From Oceanobacillus damuensis (GTDB lineage: Bacteria; Bacillota; Bacilli; Bacillales; Amphibacillaceae): 64,000 nt of DNA. How positions within the stretch are numbered: the stretch's first letter is position 1; every line of letters starts with the position of its first letter. The stretch lies in assembly GCF_001618145.1 (NCBI RefSeq), contig NZ_KV392043.1, positions 62,001 to 126,000 of the forward strand, given 5' to 3'. The translations under genes were made by a program, and so were the position numbers. Below the pieces are notes generated by a model. The model did no database searches and was not told where the DNA came from. It saw only the letters and a list, made by a program, of their open reading frames with translations. Shown piece after piece: positions 54,757-63,647 of this stretch.

Positions 54757-55362
54757 ATGTCAGAAATAAAAGAAAACCAGTTAACATCAAAAGGTATGAA
54801 AACGAGGCAGAAGATTTTGGATACTGCCGAAGAGATTATCGGGGAAAAGGGATATTTTGAAACATCCATCGTTGAAATTACTGTAAAGGCTGGTGTTGCA
54901 CAAGGTACTTTTTATAATTATTTTCCTACGAAAAAATCAATTTATGATGAACTCGTCTATCAAATGAGTTCAAGCCTGCGCTATCAGATCAAATTAGCAA
55001 TGGAAGAAAAATCATCATTCGAAGAGAAACAGAGAGCTGGATTTCTGGCGTTTTTTGATTGGGTAATTAATCATCGCAATTTGTACAGCATTATTCAACA
55101 ATCGGTATTGGTTGATAAGAATCTATATCGCTGGTATTACGAAAAGATTGCGAATGGCTTTATTAAATCGATTGAGGAAGCGATAGACATTCGGGAATGT
55201 AAACCTCTTAATCCTGAAACGATCGCATATTGCTTAATGGGGATTGGTCAATTTATCGGAATGCGCTGGGTTTACTGGGAACAGCAACCAGTCCCAGATA
55301 ATGTTTTGGATGAGGTTATGGAAGTAATCTTCAATGGACTGAATCGTGAGGGGGAAAATTAA
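54757..55362 (+). CDS. TetR family transcriptional regulator
   Basis: 201 residues. N-terminal TetR helix-turn-helix: TRQKILDTAEEIIGEKGYFE, then VEITVKAGVAQGTFYNYFPTKKSIYDEL. The C-terminal ligand domain is FadR/AcrR-like and unassigned. ATG at 54757 follows GAGAGGTG; the GTG at 54748 lies within that site. It is the first gene of the operon and its stop touches the ligase start, so it probably represses this operon until an acyl-CoA or acid is present. Confidence 0.9.
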   Translation: MSEIKENQLTSKGMKTRQKILDTAEEIIGEKGYFETSIVEITVKAGVAQGTFYNYFPTKKSIYDELVYQMSSSLRYQIKLAMEEKSSFEEKQRAGFLAFFDWVINHRNLYSIIQQSVLVDKNLYRWYYEKIANGFIKSIEEAIDIRECKPLNPETIAYCLMGIGQFIGMRWVYWEQQPVPDNVLDEVMEVIFNGLNREGEN

Positions 55363-56859
55363 GTGGAAGCCATTTCTTACTGGATTCATAAACGAGCATT
55401 TATAACACCAGATCGAATAGCATTAATTAGTGAGAAAGATAAGTATACCTACAAAGAACTTTCCAAAAGGATTAATCAGATGGCCGCAATGCTTCAGAAA
55501 AATTTTACCCTTCATAAAGGCGACCGAATAGCTATACTTTCCCAAAATCGTGAAGAATATATGATTTCCTATTTTGCCATTGCTCAGCTGGGATTGGTTG
55601 CTGTCCCGCTAAATATTCGTCTGACGGCAGCGGAATTAGCATTTCAACTAACGGACAGTGGGGCAAAAACAATCCTTTTCGAGGAGGAAACAGCTGAATT
55701 ATACAATGCCATCTGTGAACATGTTGTTTTCGAAAACGCTTACTGCTATGACGACGGAAATAACATTAGTAATGTAAAAGTAGAGGGTGTACATGTCGAT
55801 GCTGCAAACGATCCGTTTATTATATGTTATACCTCTGGAACAACCGGAAGACCTAAAGGAGCAGTATTGACACAAGAGAATATGTTTTGGAATGCGATCA
55901 ATTGCCAGTACGCCATAGACATCACCTCTGAGGATCAAGTAATTGTCCTTCTGCCTTTGTTCCATATCGGTGGGATTGGGTTATTTGCATTTCCCACATT
56001 ACTTACTGGAGGTACGGTGATTATACCTGGAAGATTTGACCCTGGTTATACGATCCAATTAATTGAAGAATTCAGTGTAACGATTGTGATGGGAGTCCCG
56101 ACAATACTCGATGCTATGCGCAAACATGCATTATTTGAAAAAGCAAACTTTGCATCTGTGAGGTGGTTTTACAGTGGTGGCGCACCTTGTCCGAAAGAAC
56201 TCATAGATGCCTATCTCGATAGTGGCTTGCCTTTTGGCCAGGGAATGGGGATGACCGAAGCAGCACCGACGATTTTTATGCTTTCCAAGGAGGACTATAA
56301 AACAAAAATAGGTTCGATCGGAAAGCCAGTCTTGTTTTGTGACATTTCTATCGTTGATGAAGACGGCAATCAAGTTAAGCGTGGGGAAATAGGAGAGCTT
56401 CTCATAAAAGGACCAAATATCATGAAGGAGTATTGGGGACTACCCGAAAAAACGAATGAAGCGATCCGAGACGGCTGGTTTCATTCGGGTGACTTAATGA
56501 AACAAGATGAGGAAGGGTTCATTTATGTAGCCGGCAGGAAAAAAGATATGATTATTTCTGGTGGAGAAAATATCTATCCATTAGAAATCGAACAGGTACT
56601 TAACGAAATGGCTCAAATTAATGAAGCTGCTGTCGTCGGAGCAGAGGATGATAAATGGGGAGAGGTTCCTATTGCTTTCGTCTCGTTAAATCACAGCGAA
56701 ACGATAGATGAACAAGAAATAAAGTCCTACTGCGGGATGAAACTAGCAAAGTACAAAGTACCTAAAGAAGTGGTATTTATCGATGAGATTCCTAAAAATG
56801 CCACAGGCAAAATCAACAAGAAAGCATTGAAAATGAAATGGAAGGGGGCAGAGAGATGA
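55363..56859 (+). CDS. Acyl-CoA ligase, AMP-binding family
   Basis: 498 residues. ANL-superfamily signatures: P-loop ICYTSGTTGRPKGAVLT, GQGMGMTEAAPT, DGWFHSGDLMKQDEEGFIYV and GRKKDMIISGGENIYPLEIE, plus catalytic Lys in PKNATGKINKKAL. It activates a carboxylic acid to its CoA ester; length and core resemble medium-chain or o-succinylbenzoate-type ligases. GTG start directly after the tetR stop. Overlaps the next gene by 4 bp. Confidence 0.9.
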   Translation: MEAISYWIHKRAFITPDRIALISEKDKYTYKELSKRINQMAAMLQKNFTLHKGDRIAILSQNREEYMISYFAIAQLGLVAVPLNIRLTAAELAFQLTDSGAKTILFEEETAELYNAICEHVVFENAYCYDDGNNISNVKVEGVHVDAANDPFIICYTSGTTGRPKGAVLTQENMFWNAINCQYAIDITSEDQVIVLLPLFHIGGIGLFAFPTLLTGGTVIIPGRFDPGYTIQLIEEFSVTIVMGVPTILDAMRKHALFEKANFASVRWFYSGGAPCPKELIDAYLDSGLPFGQGMGMTEAAPTIFMLSKEDYKTKIGSIGKPVLFCDISIVDEDGNQVKRGEIGELLIKGPNIMKEYWGLPEKTNEAIRDGWFHSGDLMKQDEEGFIYVAGRKKDMIISGGENIYPLEIEQVLNEMAQINEAAVVGAEDDKWGEVPIAFVSLNHSETIDEQEIKSYCGMKLAKYKVPKEVVFIDEIPKNATGKINKKALKMKWKGAER

Positions 56860-57854
56860 TTGGTATTCAAGCAACTAGTATTTATGAACCTGAACAGAAA
56901 GAAAATGCAGCAGTGCTGGCACGCAAAACAGGCATCCCGGAACAGGTAATTATAGATAAGTTCGGCCTCTATGAGAAAAGGATTGCACCTGATCATATGC
57001 ATGCGTCCGATCTGGCGATTGCTGCAGGGAAGAAGATTTTAACGGAAGTAGATCCGAAAACAATTGATGTTGTCATTTACTTTGGAAGCCCTTTCAAAGA
57101 TTATCAGATCTGGACGGCTTCATCGAAAATCCAATATGAGCTACAGACCACCAATGCCTATTCGTTTGAAATGATGAATGTAAGTTCATGCTTTCCAATA
57201 GCCGTCAAGATCGCAAAAGATATGCTTCATTCTGATGAAAATGTAAGCAATATTTTACTTGTCGGAGGATCGAAGGAATCGATGATCGTCAATTATGACA
57301 ATCCTCGTTCAAGGTTCATGTTTAACTTTGCCGATGGTGGAGCAGCAGCCTTGATAACAAAGAATGCGACAAAGAGCGAAATACTTGCTTCGTCAATTAT
57401 AACCGATGGCTCATTTAGTGAAGATGTACTTGCCCTTGGGGGTGGATCAGTACATCCAATAAGCTCAGAAGTAGTTCAACAAAAAATGCAATATATTGAT
57501 GTTCCTGACCCAGCAAGTATGAAAGAACGCTTAGACCTTGTGTCCATGGAGAATTTTACAAAGGTCATCAAACAATCACTAGAGAGAAGTGGATTAACGC
57601 TTGATGAATTAAAGGTGCTCCTGCCGCTCCATACGAAAAAATCAATGTTTACGGAAATGCTTGAGAGAGTAGGTTTAAAAGAAGAGCAGGCTATCTATCT
57701 AACACATCATGGGCATATGTCGGCTCTTGACCCTTGTTATGGATTATATCTGGCTGAGGAAAGTGGGATGCTGAAAAGAGGTGATATTGCGGTCATCGTC
57801 TCTGCTGGAACTGGTTATACATGGGCAGCAACAGCAATACGTTGGTTTGGTTGA
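56856..57854 (+). CDS. KAS III-like (thiolase superfamily) enzyme 1
   Basis: 332 residues in the FabH/HMG-CoA-synthase branch. Active Cys 112 lies in MNVSSCFPIAVKIA; the first catalytic His is in LLPLHTKKSM; where FabH has Asn (GNTS) this protein has His (HHGHMS). RFMFNFADGGAAALI and ITDGSFSEDVLALGGG are shared with the second copy at 62616. Start ATG overlaps the ligase stop. It likely condenses or cleaves an acyl-CoA rather than initiating fatty-acid synthesis, because it sits in a CoA-ligase/importer operon. Confidence 0.85.
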   Translation: MIGIQATSIYEPEQKENAAVLARKTGIPEQVIIDKFGLYEKRIAPDHMHASDLAIAAGKKILTEVDPKTIDVVIYFGSPFKDYQIWTASSKIQYELQTTNAYSFEMMNVSSCFPIAVKIAKDMLHSDENVSNILLVGGSKESMIVNYDNPRSRFMFNFADGGAAALITKNATKSEILASSIITDGSFSEDVLALGGGSVHPISSEVVQQKMQYIDVPDPASMKERLDLVSMENFTKVIKQSLERSGLTLDELKVLLPLHTKKSMFTEMLERVGLKEEQAIYLTHHGHMSALDPCYGLYLAEESGMLKRGDIAVIVSAGTGYTWAATAIRWFG

Positions 57855-57936
57855 AGTACCTTTTGTAACTTTCCTGTAACTTGTTCTTTTTATGATAGCA
57901 GTATGAAAATGATTAATTTTATGAGGGGGAAAAGTA

Positions 57937-59181
57937 ATGAAGTTTAAACGGATATGGTCAATCTTGATAGTTATATTCTTTATTGGTATGTTGGCGGCCT
58001 GTAATGACAGTGAAGAGGCTTCGAGCAATTCAGAAGGTTCATCGGAAGAAGCAGAACCAGCAGGGGATACACAGGAAACGATTAAAATTGGTGTCCTGGC
58101 TTCATTGACAGGTGCATTGGAAGCATACGGAGATCAGACAAAAAAAGGTTTTGAATTAGGGCTGGAATATGCAACCGATGGAACGATGGAGGTTGCGGGG
58201 AAGGAAATCGAAGTTTTCTTTGAAGATACAGAAACAGACCCTACCGTTGCAAGACAGAAAGCAATCGAATTACTGGAGGATAAAGAAGTCGACTTTCTCG
58301 TTGGCTCATCCAGTTCAGGCGATACACTGGCTGTAACTCCTTTGGCGGAAGAATACGAGAAAATTATGGTTGTGGAACCAGCGGCGGCAGACAGTATTAC
58401 AGGGGCTGAATACAATGACTACATTTTCCGGACAGCAAGAAACTCAGCACAGGATGCAGTTGCAGCAGCAGCGGCAATTGCAGGTGAAGATGTCAAAATC
58501 GCAACCCTTGCACCGGATTATTCGTTTGGACATGATGGTGTAGCAGCATTTGTGTCAGCAGCGGAAGACTTGGGAGCAGATATTGTTCATGAGGAATATG
58601 CTGATCAGGCTGCAACCGATTTTACGGCAAATATCCAAAAAATAATCGAATCAGATCCAGATTACTTATTTGTCGTCTGGTCTGGTGCGAACTCACCTTG
58701 GAATCAGATTTCTGATATGAGGTTACAGGAACAAGGTATCCAAGTTACAACAGGTGCTCCAGATATCGCAGCACTTGCTACGATGAGCCAGTTAATAGGG
58801 ATGGAAGGATTTACGGTTTACTATCATACATTGCCAGATAATGAAGTGAATGATTGGCTGGTAGAGGAACATACGAAACGGTTTGATGGAGCGGTTCCTG
58901 ATTTATTTACACCGGGTGGGATGAGTGCAGCTATTGCCATTGTGGATGCGCTTGAACAAAATGATGGCGATGCAGATGCGAATGCCTTAATTGAGATTAT
59001 GGAAGGAATGAGCTTTGATACGCCTAAAGGGACGATGACATTCCGACCTGAAGACCATCAGGCATTGCAGGAAATGTACTCCATCACATTGGAGGAAAGT
59101 GATGACGTTGATTATCCGGTCCCAGTATTGAATCGCGTACTGACACCGGAAGAGACAGCACCACCAATAATGAATCAGTAA
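57937..59181 (+). CDS. ABC transporter substrate-binding lipoprotein (LivJ type)
   Basis: 414 residues. Lipobox MLAAC near residue 21, Ser/Glu-rich linker, then the Leu/Ile/Val-binding fold: IKIGVLASLTGALEAYGDQT, FLVGSSSSGDTLAV and DYNDYIF-like region. These proteins bind amino acids, aromatic acids, amides or other carboxylates. ATG after GAGGGGGAAAAGT. The 82-bp gap before it may hold a promoter (TTGTTC near 57882). Delivers substrate to the LivH/LivM permease encoded downstream. Confidence 0.88.
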   Translation: MKFKRIWSILIVIFFIGMLAACNDSEEASSNSEGSSEEAEPAGDTQETIKIGVLASLTGALEAYGDQTKKGFELGLEYATDGTMEVAGKEIEVFFEDTETDPTVARQKAIELLEDKEVDFLVGSSSSGDTLAVTPLAEEYEKIMVVEPAAADSITGAEYNDYIFRTARNSAQDAVAAAAAIAGEDVKIATLAPDYSFGHDGVAAFVSAAEDLGADIVHEEYADQAATDFTANIQKIIESDPDYLFVVWSGANSPWNQISDMRLQEQGIQVTTGAPDIAALATMSQLIGMEGFTVYYHTLPDNEVNDWLVEEHTKRFDGAVPDLFTPGGMSAAIAIVDALEQNDGDADANALIEIMEGMSFDTPKGTMTFRPEDHQALQEMYSITLEESDDVDYPVPVLNRVLTPEETAPPIMNQ

Positions 59182-59262
59182 CAATTGATTGGGAACATTG
59201 CCCTTACCTTCCTGTTCGTTGGTAAGGGCATGTTCTGCATCACGCATTGGAGGAGGAATACG

Positions 59263-60033
59263 ATGAATGCAATTCTGGAAACAAAAGACTTATCCATCGC
59301 TTTTGGCGGGCATGTGGCTGTTGATTCCGTGTCTGTACAAATAACGGAAAAGAAATTCACCTCGATTATCGGTCCGAACGGGGCTGGAAAAACCACTTTC
59401 TTCAATCTGCTGAGTGGGCAATTATCTCCAACAAAGGGTTCTGTGTATTTTAAAGGGCAGGATATTACAAAGCTTCGGGCAACAGAAAGAACACGAATTG
59501 GCATTGGAAGATCCTTTCAAATTACCAATGTTTTTCCTAATTTGACGGTACTGGAAAATGTGCGATTGGCAGTACAGTCACAAGCAAAGGTACGTTACCA
59601 GATGATTGCCCATTTTCTGCATTACAAGCAATTTGAACATAAGGCATATGAGCTGCTCGAACGAGTTTACCTGAAGGATAAGGCAAACTCAATTGCCGTA
59701 AATTTAGCACATGGTGAAAAGAGAAAGCTCGAGATCGCCATGCTGCTCGCACTGGAAACGGAACTGCTGCTGCTTGATGAACCTACAGCAGGGATGTCGC
59801 TTGAAGAGGTTCCGGCAATTATTGAGGTTATTAAGGAAATTAAAGAGCAGGAGGACCGCACGATAGTTCTGATCGAGCACAAAATGGATATGATTATGGG
59901 GATGTCTGATGAAGTGCTCGTTTTGTACCATGGTGAATTGATTGCTCAAGGTACTCCTGAAGAGATAGTTGAAAACGAGACGGTTCAGTCGGCATACCTA
60001 GGAGGTAGTTACAATGAGCAGCAGCTTACTTAA
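59263..60033 (+). CDS. ABC transporter ATP-binding protein (LivG type)
   Basis: 256 residues. Walker A GPNGAGKTT, signature LAHGEKRKLEIAMLLA and Walker B LLLLDEPTAGMS; LivG-type insert FQITNVFPNLTVLENVRLA. The frame opens at 59185, but ATG 59263 has GGAGGAGGAATACG and matches family length. Overlaps livF by 20 bp. Confidence 0.92.
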   Translation: MNAILETKDLSIAFGGHVAVDSVSVQITEKKFTSIIGPNGAGKTTFFNLLSGQLSPTKGSVYFKGQDITKLRATERTRIGIGRSFQITNVFPNLTVLENVRLAVQSQAKVRYQMIAHFLHYKQFEHKAYELLERVYLKDKANSIAVNLAHGEKRKLEIAMLLALETELLLLDEPTAGMSLEEVPAIIEVIKEIKEQEDRTIVLIEHKMDMIMGMSDEVLVLYHGELIAQGTPEEIVENETVQSAYLGGSYNEQQLT

Positions 60034-60724
60034 ATTAGACCAGGTCGAAGCATATATCCAGAAGTTTCATATTTTGCAAGGAGTCTCTTTTGAAGTGGAA
60101 AAAGGCGGAGTAACCGTATTGCTTGGACGGAATGGTGCCGGTAAGACAACGACATTGCGGACAATCATGGGGCTGAATCAAGTCGGTAAAGGTACGATAA
60201 CCTTTAACGGTGAAAATATTGGAGATTTGCAGACCCACCAGATAGCAAATAAAGGGATTGGGTATGTGCCTGAGGACCAAGGTGTCTTTGGAGATTTAAC
60301 AGTCGGTGAGAATATGAGAGTTGCAATGAAGAAAGAGGACGAAGAAACAACAAGGCGGATGGAATGGGTACTTGAATTATTCCCCGATCTGAAAAAGTTT
60401 TGGAAAAAGCCTGGAGGAGCATTGAGTGGCGGGCAAAAACAGATGCTCGCTATTGCACGTGCATATGTTAATGAAAATGAACTGCTGCTGATCGATGAAC
60501 CTAGTAAAGGACTGGCACCAATCATTGTAGATAAGGTAACCGAGTCCATCGAACAAATGAAAGAAAATACGACCATTCTGCTTGTGGAACAGAATTTTAT
60601 GATGGCAAGTAAAATAGGAAACCAATTTTTTATTATTGACGATGGAAAAACCGTGCATAAGGGACAAATGGAAGAATTGAAGCAAGACAAAGTCTTAATG
60701 AAAAAATACCTTGGCATTGCGTAG
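60014..60724 (+). CDS. ABC transporter ATP-binding protein (LivF type)
   Basis: 236 residues. Walker A GRNGAGKTTTLRTIMGL, GYVPEDQGVFGDLTVGENM, signature LSGGQKQMLAIARA and Walker B LLLIDEPSKGLAP, all LivF-like. ATG preceded by CTAGGAGGTAG inside the end of livG. Pairs with LivG as the ATPase dimer. Confidence 0.93.
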   Translation: MSSSLLKLDQVEAYIQKFHILQGVSFEVEKGGVTVLLGRNGAGKTTTLRTIMGLNQVGKGTITFNGENIGDLQTHQIANKGIGYVPEDQGVFGDLTVGENMRVAMKKEDEETTRRMEWVLELFPDLKKFWKKPGGALSGGQKQMLAIARAYVNENELLLIDEPSKGLAPIIVDKVTESIEQMKENTTILLVEQNFMMASKIGNQFFIIDDGKTVHKGQMEELKQDKVLMKKYLGIA

Positions 60725-60741
60725 GGAAGGAGGATGCATGG

Positions 60742-61599
60742 ATGGATTTGATCATTAGTTTAACAGTTAATGGACTTGCAACAGGTATGCTGATTTTCCT
60801 TCTTGCAGCAGGTTTGACATTAATATTCGGTTTAATGAGCGTATTGAACTTTGCGCATGGAGGCTTGTTTATATGGGGAGCTTATACTGGTGTATGGAGT
60901 TTTCAGATGACTGGCAGCTTCATCGTGGGGATAATTGTTGCCATCATTACCGGTTTATTGCTTGGTCTCGTGACGGAAAGATTGATCATACGACCTGTAT
61001 ATGGAAATCATATTCAGCAGATTTTGATTACGCTCGGTTTTATGCTCGTCCTGCAGGAATTTATAAAGGTTGTATTCGGACCTGATCAGAAGGCTGTTTT
61101 CCCTCCTGAAATTTTACAGGGAAGTTTCCTTGTCGGAGACATTGTACTTATCAAATACAGACTGTTTATTATTGCAGTAGGATTACTTATTTTTATCGTT
61201 TCCTCATTTATTTTAAAACGTACAAGAGTTGGATTGATTGTTCGGGCGGGAGTGATGAACAAAGAAATGGTTCAGTCTCTCGGCATTAATATAAAACTTG
61301 TATTCATGCTTGTGTTTATGGTTGGAGCTGGTCTGGCTGCATTAAGTGGAATCATGCATGCGGTGTATTCAGGTGTTATTTATGCCGAAATGGGGCTGGA
61401 ATTTTCCATACTTGCTTTTATCGTAGTGGTCATCGGTGGTATGGGCAGTTTCTCAGGTTCTCTTTTTGCAGCGATTTTGGTAGGCTTGGCACAGGCATTT
61501 ATGGCTTATTACGTCCCTGCGCTTTCACTGGCTGTAAACATGCTGTTAATGACAGTTGTTCTGATTTTCAGACCGCAAGGATTATTCGGAAAGGAGTGA
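60742..61599 (+). CDS. ABC transporter permease (LivH type)
   Basis: 285 residues, eight hydrophobic segments; GLTLIFGLMSVLNFAHGGLF and VVVIGGMGSFSGSLFAAILVG are LivH hallmarks. ATG at 60742 has GGAAGGAGG eight bases before; the two ATGs just upstream are out of frame. Eight bases separate it from livM. Confidence 0.92.
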   Translation: MDLIISLTVNGLATGMLIFLLAAGLTLIFGLMSVLNFAHGGLFIWGAYTGVWSFQMTGSFIVGIIVAIITGLLLGLVTERLIIRPVYGNHIQQILITLGFMLVLQEFIKVVFGPDQKAVFPPEILQGSFLVGDIVLIKYRLFIIAVGLLIFIVSSFILKRTRVGLIVRAGVMNKEMVQSLGINIKLVFMLVFMVGAGLAALSGIMHAVYSGVIYAEMGLEFSILAFIVVVIGGMGSFSGSLFAAILVGLAQAFMAYYVPALSLAVNMLLMTVVLIFRPQGLFGKE

Positions 61600-61606
61600 G
61601 GAGTAA

Positions 61607-62605
61607 ATGAACATTCGTCGTATGGAGAAGAGTACGTGGATTTTTATCATCATCAGCTTATTGTTATTTATCGTTCCGTTTATTGTAACAGGGCGCAGCA
61701 TGCAATTTACCATCATACAAATCTTCATCTTTGCGATTTTTGCTATGAGTTATGATATTTTGCTCGGTTTTACTGGAATAATTTCGTTTGGGCATGTGAT
61801 GTTTTTTGGAATTGGTGCATATTCGACAGCTGTTATTATGGACCGTATGGATGCTACGGTAATGTCTTTTTTCGTGGCAATATTGATAGCTGTTTTTATA
61901 GCTGTCATAGTAAGTTTCATTGTCGGGGTATTGACACTTCGGCTGAAGAGTCACTTCTATGCGATGCTGACGTTGGCACTTGCAGGACTCTTTCTGGTGG
62001 CAGCTGAAAAATGGCGCTCCCTTACAGGGGGGAATGATGGGTTTACGTTCCGGTTGCCGGAAATATTGCGTGATTCCCATAATCTATACATGCTCTGTCT
62101 GGTATCATTACTACTATTCTTTTTTGGATTGAGACGATTTACAAAGTCGCCCTTCGGTAGAGTATTGATGGCAATACGCGAAAATGAAGCACGGACAGAG
62201 TCATTGGGATATAAAGTATTGCATTATAAGGTTATTGCAAGTGTCGTAGCTGGTGTGGTGGCGAGCATTGCAGGTGTTCTATATGCGCTGTCCCTGCGCT
62301 TTGTCAATACAGGTGTATTTGCAACAGATCTTACAATCGATGTGCTGCTGATGACAATTATTGGTGGAGTCGGAACATTGGTTGGCCCGATCCTTGGTGC
62401 CGGTCTGGTAGAGTTCGCGCATCACTGGCTATCCGGCTTATCCGATGTTCATTGGATATTTGATCGTTGGATCATTCTCTATGGAACTGTTTATATATTG
62501 GTGGTTATATTCTTCCCATTAGGAATCGTTGGTACTATCCAGTCTAAGTTAACGAATCGTCCGGTCAAAGGATTGCAGGATAATCGTAAAGCTGTTGGGA
62601 AATAA
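61607..62605 (+). CDS. ABC transporter permease (LivM type)
   Basis: 332 residues, about ten hydrophobic segments; YDILLGFTGIISFGHVMFFG and IIGGVGTLVGPILGAGLVE are typical of LivM. ATG after AAAGGAGTGAGGAG. Together with LivH it forms the channel of the importer. Confidence 0.92.
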   Translation: MNIRRMEKSTWIFIIISLLLFIVPFIVTGRSMQFTIIQIFIFAIFAMSYDILLGFTGIISFGHVMFFGIGAYSTAVIMDRMDATVMSFFVAILIAVFIAVIVSFIVGVLTLRLKSHFYAMLTLALAGLFLVAAEKWRSLTGGNDGFTFRLPEILRDSHNLYMLCLVSLLLFFFGLRRFTKSPFGRVLMAIRENEARTESLGYKVLHYKVIASVVAGVVASIAGVLYALSLRFVNTGVFATDLTIDVLLMTIIGGVGTLVGPILGAGLVEFAHHWLSGLSDVHWIFDRWIILYGTVYILVVIFFPLGIVGTIQSKLTNRPVKGLQDNRKAVGK

Positions 62606-62615
62606 AAGGAAGTGA

Positions 62616-63632
62616 ATGAGCATGGATACTATTGGAATTGTCGGTACAGGAGTCTATCTGCCTGAAAAGCGAATGACTTCAAATGAATTGGCTCAGCTTG
62701 CAGGAATTCCGGTCGACGTTGTGGAACAAAAGCTAGGTATAAAGGAAAAACCGATACCAGGAAAAGATGATCATACTGCCTATATGGGGGTTCGTGCTGC
62801 AAGGAAAGTACTTGAAAAGACTGGAATCCAACCTGAAGAAATTGATCTCGTTATTTATATTGGCGAAGAACACAAAGAATATCCAGTCTGGACAGCAGGC
62901 ATAAAACTGCAGCATGATATTGGTGCAGTAAATGCATGGGCCTTTGATACAGCATTACGATGTGGTACGACAATCATGGCCTTGAAGTTGGCAAAAGATC
63001 TGATGATTGCCGATGAAGAAATTAAAACGGTGCTGTTAGCTGGAGGTTATCGTAATAGTGACTTGATCAATTACGAGAATGCCAACACAAGGTTTATGTT
63101 CAATCTGGGAGCGGGTGGAGCTGCCATTATTCTTCAAAAGGGACATCCTGAAAACCAGCTATTACAAACACATATGATTACAGACGGTTCCTTTTCTGAA
63201 GATGTTATTGTACCTTCTGGAGGCACGAAAAAACCGATTACAGCAGAAACATTGGCTGCCGGCCTTCATCAATTTGACGTGCCGGACCCTAAAGGTATGA
63301 AAAGTCGGCTGGATCAAAAGTCGATGGATAATTTTATTGCATGTGTTGAAAAAGCGTTGGAAAAAAGCGGGTACACGAAAGAAGATATCACTTATGTTGC
63401 CATGCTGCATATGAAGCGCTCTGCCCATACATATGTCCTTGATAAACTTGGTGTAGACCATGATAAGTCTATCTATCTTGAAAACTATGGGCATATCGGT
63501 CAGATGGATCAGGTTATTTCACTGGAGCTTGCCGAACAGCAAGGGAAATTGAAAGATGGAGATATTGTTGTGCTCGTTTCTGCCGGCATTGGTTATGCCT
63601 GGGGAGCAAATGTAATCAAGTGGGGTAAATAA
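62616..63632 (+). CDS. KAS III-like (thiolase superfamily) enzyme 2
   Basis: 338 residues, paralogue of the 56856 gene. Active Cys 116 in DTALRCGTTIMALKLAKDL, His in VAMLHMKRSAH, and NYGHIGQMD where FabH has NxGNTS, so the Asn position is again His. Shares NTRFMFNLGAGGAA and MITDGSFSEDV. Two diverged copies in one operon suggest a heteromer or two successive steps. ATG at 62616 (or 62622, six bases later) behind AAAGGAAGTGA. Confidence 0.85.
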   Translation: MSMDTIGIVGTGVYLPEKRMTSNELAQLAGIPVDVVEQKLGIKEKPIPGKDDHTAYMGVRAARKVLEKTGIQPEEIDLVIYIGEEHKEYPVWTAGIKLQHDIGAVNAWAFDTALRCGTTIMALKLAKDLMIADEEIKTVLLAGGYRNSDLINYENANTRFMFNLGAGGAAIILQKGHPENQLLQTHMITDGSFSEDVIVPSGGTKKPITAETLAAGLHQFDVPDPKGMKSRLDQKSMDNFIACVEKALEKSGYTKEDITYVAMLHMKRSAHTYVLDKLGVDHDKSIYLENYGHIGQMDQVISLELAEQQGKLKDGDIVVLVSAGIGYAWGANVIKWGK

Positions 63633-63647
63633 TAGGAGGTCTGCAGA

